Shown here: in pieces, positions 61,138 through 64,000 of the stretch
Layout of the letters: each line of letters begins with the position of its first letter
How positions within the stretch are numbered: position 1 is the stretch's first letter
Source: Microvelia longipes
Lineage: Eukaryota; Arthropoda; Insecta; Hemiptera; Veliidae
Direction of reading: 5' to 3'
Assembly: GCA_018340805.1 (NCBI GenBank)
Contig: JACMZG010000008.1
Coordinates: 17,765,377 to 17,829,376, forward strand
Length of the DNA: 64,000 bases
The notes under the pieces: generated by a model
What the model was told of the DNA's origin: nothing
Databases searched by the model: none
What the model saw: the letters and a program-made list of their open reading frames with translations, nothing else
Program-made: the position numbers and the translations under genes

Positions 61138-62473
61138 TAAAAAAAATATTTGAACTCACACAGTAAAATTGTTAATAGCGTTTAAACTGTTCAAACTAGA
61201 AAGGTGAAATTAGTCTCGTTGGAAATCTGAGTAAATTTTCTTAAGGACGAACTATTAACTATGTGTTTCCAAAAAAAACCGAAACCGGGATGTCACCGGA
61301 ATTCATCATCCGTTTCAGGTGTTTTTATGGCCTCCTGAGTGGTTTTATTACTCACTGTTATCATGTTAGCTCCTAATGTATTTATGCTAAAAAGATTAAA
61401 CTTTGTACAAAAATCAGTCTACTGCTGTAGTTGTCTTATTCGGAAAATAATGTTGTATGACGTCATCAACCCGCAATAATGACAGCGAAAAGTTCGGAAA
61501 ATCATAAAACGTGAAAAAATTATGTGATCCTATTGAGATTTAGCACACATGTAGTTATGTATATGACTAACATATGTGATAAGTTCCATCACATTAATAA
61601 TAATTTATTTAAAAAATAATTTACAGAGTAATACACAATAAAATCATACAAAAGGCTCTAAAAGTCTTATTACATCTATTCACAATTTGTTTATAATTAA
61701 GATCTTACTACCCACATAAGCTTAAGGCTTGTGCGCGCTAGCTTTTCGTTTAAATTTTTATTTTCAATCTACTTATTGTTAGTACTTTATAATGAAATTA
61801 AGTATAAAAGAAAAAATAGTTTTTATAAATCGTTTTATCTTTTAGTTTATAAGAAATATATGTAAAAGGAGCTAAATTTCTAATACATGTACATATAGAC
61901 ACATGTATCAGCATTAGTTCATTTTTTATCAAATGTCGTATTATAAAAAATGTAAAAAAATCGGAAAACAATCCTATTGAGTTGAAACTTAGTACAAGTT
62001 CATACCTTTAGGTAATAAATAACAAACCAAGTTTCGTTTCAATAAGCATATCCATGAATTTGGGTTGATCATAAAATAAAGCAGTGTCGAGCGTGGTCAG
62101 TGCTGTATGGGTGACCGCTGAGAATGAAACTGATGCATTTAACATCTGAGGACGAGTGAAGCGATTCGGAAGACATGCTGCAGTATAAATTTGGTGAATC
62201 TTATATTCCGAGGACGAGCGAAGCAGGGAGGATGAGCTTAGCGAATCCGATGCGATGAGGAAAAGTTCCGAAATACTCCGTGCCCGAGTTTTTTAACTTT
62301 TTTTTCATTATAAATATACGCAATATACCGAGCGAAGCGAGCCTTTTTTATTTATATTTTTTAAAATATCAGCGTGCGAATGTTATCCTATTACTTTATC
62401 TAACATGACAGTTACTAAATATTTTATTGAATGCTTTCTTCTGACGTGAGTTCTTGATGCAACATATTACTAG
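61138..62473 (+). repeat. Dispersed repeat mosaic ending in minisatellite-element terminus (copy C)
   Basis: 61480-62050 shares blocks with 40930-41240 (AATCATAAAACGTGAAAAAA, TGAGTTGAAATTTG-like text). 62075-62290 has GACGAGCGAAGC-type blocks and an inverted match to 200-330. 62325-62350 is one GAGCGAAGCGAGCC unit, and 62440-62473 is the terminus GAGTTCTTGATGCAAC..ATTACTAG shared with copies A and B. It may be one long element of the same family with only one minisatellite unit. Confidence 0.5.
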
Positions 62474-62610
62474 TAATTTAGACGATTTTAAACTCGATGA
62501 GAAGCAGTAGAGAGAAAACAAGCCAACGTCATAGCAAAAAGATTTAATTTTTTATGAAGATACCTAAAATTATGTTAAGGAAGGCCGCCTTCTATTGTGA
62601 ATTATTAAAT

Positions 62611-62902
62611 AAATGCAATCATCATAGTAAATTTAACCTTTTAAAATATAATAAACAACATAGCATAATAAATAACACAGCATAATAAACTTAACTTGTA
62701 AAATTAATAACAAAATAACTTAAAATAGACGTAACTACCACAAATCTTGCAATAAATGCAATAAATGCAATCATCATAGTAAATTTAACCTTTTAAAATA
62801 TAATAAACAACATAGCATAATAAATAACACAGCATAATAAACTTAACTTGTAAAATTAATAACAAAATAACTTAAAATAGACGTAATTACCACAAATCTT
62901 GT
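62611..62902. repeat. 152-bp tandem duplication
   Basis: The segment beginning AAATGCAATCATCATAGTAA occurs at 62611 and again at 62763. The copies agree over about 140 bases with about one change (GACGTAACTA against GACGTAATTA). Confidence 0.9.
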
Positions 62903-62914
62903 ACTAAAGGTGTA

Positions 62915-63600
62915 GTTAAAAATAATCCAGTACAGCTGATGACACCAATTACTTCATTTATACGTTTAAAAAATCTACTTAAATTTATCACAATTTAAAT
63001 TTTTCTTAATATATTTATTAAATAACGTTTACTTGTTTTCTAAAGATTGCATTTTTTAAGATTCTACTAGATCGTATATAAAATATAAATGGCTAACTGA
63101 CAATATTTGTTGAGTATGGAGTTGGCAAGAGTGTATAGGAGGGATTCGTCTTTTCAATAATAATAGTGCTATTGTGCACCTTGTGCTATAAGTTATTAGA
63201 TATACATGTGTAGACAGGGTGCAAGGCGTTTACATATTATGTAAAAGAAATTCTGGCTGAGTCACGCCCAGCGAATTTCCAAAAAGCCACACTTAAAATA
63301 ACGATCAGAAAGCCAAAAAGATTCCCACCTAAAGACATATTTAATATTATAAGTGCTACCTGTTGAACAATTATTTAAAAAATCTGTACTAATAAAATAC
63401 TATTTACAAGATAACAAAGAAAAACCATAACACACACACGATACTAGATCACAACACACAAACTACGTATAAACTCCAATATCTATTAGATCAATACCTC
63501 ACTATTGCTTATTATGTATCATATCCAAATTAATCTACAAACTCTGTTTACTTTTACTTACTTGGCAGTGACTTATTATGTATTAGATCCAAATTATCTA
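62915..63600. other. No gene seen
   Basis: AT-rich intergenic DNA. 63160-63240 contains TGTGCACCTTGTGC and GTGCAAGGCG, loosely like the 53.1-kb blocks. A near-repeat of about 65 bp (TTATTATGTATCATATCCAA at 63508 and TTATTATGTATTAGATCCAA at 63571) is present. Confidence 0.4.
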
Positions 63601-63611
63601 AAAACTCTAAT

Positions 63612-64000
63612 CGATAAAAAATAAATTTCAAGTTGGGTGTCGTTTTCTATGTATTTTTGGGCGCTGAATCGAATGAAACCGGTTTGACGTCAATAGGACC
63701 ACTCTAAGTTACAAAAATGTGGAAAAACCACAAAAATATTATCAAAAACCAAAATTACGGTCGTTGAAAATTAAATTTCGAGTAGGGTCTCGTTTTCCAT
63801 GTTTTTTGGGCCTCTGAGTTGAATGGCAGTGGTCCGGAGTCAATACGGGCACTCAAACTCAGGGCACCTGGGTTCAAATCCTGGTAGTGACGATAATTTT
63901 TTATCGTTTTTTTTTTTACTTAATATAAGTTTACAACTACAAATGGCGCGGTGGTCAGCATGTTGGGCGAATTTCCTTTGGATGCGTGTTTCCGTGCATA
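63612..64000 (+). repeat. Dispersed repeat family K, copy 3 (cut by window end)
   Basis: Same orientation as copy 1 from about 17650 to 18040: GGTGTCGTTTTCTATG, GGTCCGGAGTCAATACGG, then GGTTCAAATCCTGG, an ATCG hairpin around GATAATTTTTTATCG, and GGCGCGGTGGTCAGCATG. It runs off the right edge. Confidence 0.8.

Overview
This is AT-rich nuclear DNA of an animal, most likely an insect. The reasons are intron-containing genes with GT..AG splice sites, a CCHamide-type neuropeptide receptor (a family characteristic of arthropods), an insect-like Ctr1 copper transporter, and many LINE, SINE, hAT and mariner-type repeats and long (TA)n tracts. Nothing looks bacterial or viral. The species cannot be named from the sequence alone.

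Four protein-coding loci can be supported. (1) Minus strand, about 14.1 kb down past 2.2 kb: Ctr1, the high-affinity copper transporter. The His/Met-rich ectodomain exon (8027-7821) and first membrane-segment exon (6440-6304) are clear; a 5' UTR exon near 14108 and a loop exon at 2249-2156 are tentative; the remaining membrane exons were not found. (2) Plus strand, 15174-32670: a 590-residue NYN-domain ribonuclease of the N4BP1/ZC3H12 group, in six exons that join in frame. It starts about 1 kb from the proposed Ctr1 first exon, so the two genes form a divergent pair. (3) Plus strand, 39250-52794: a secreted protein with two tandem chymotrypsin-fold domains, in 13 exons whose phases all match except at the last. 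Both domains have lost all three catalytic residues, and the last exon is one base out of frame. (4) Minus strand, 57966-56923: a single-exon, divergent CCHamide-receptor-like GPCR with unusual residues at three activation motifs.

The rest is mostly repeat. 16-24 kb: a hAT-type element with an 8-bp target duplication and a nested repeat, a tRNA-derived SINE inserted in another repeat, a LINE fragment, and an element carrying about 25 copies of a GAGCGAAGCGAG minisatellite. 24-34 kb: three copies of one inverted-repeat element in and beside the NYN gene. 50-57 kb: a duplicated GPCR 3' fragment and a hAT element with perfect 8-bp target duplication, both inside one intron of the protease-homologue gene, then a second minisatellite element interrupted by a nested insertion. 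58.6-60.9 kb: a 2.3-kb foldback transposon with about 1.05-kb arms around a transposase remnant. The window ends inside another repeat copy.

The genes do not look functionally linked to one another. The main points of interest are the double pseudoprotease, the altered GPCR and its duplicated fragment, the SUMO-motif-rich NYN protein, and the minisatellite-bearing mobile element family.
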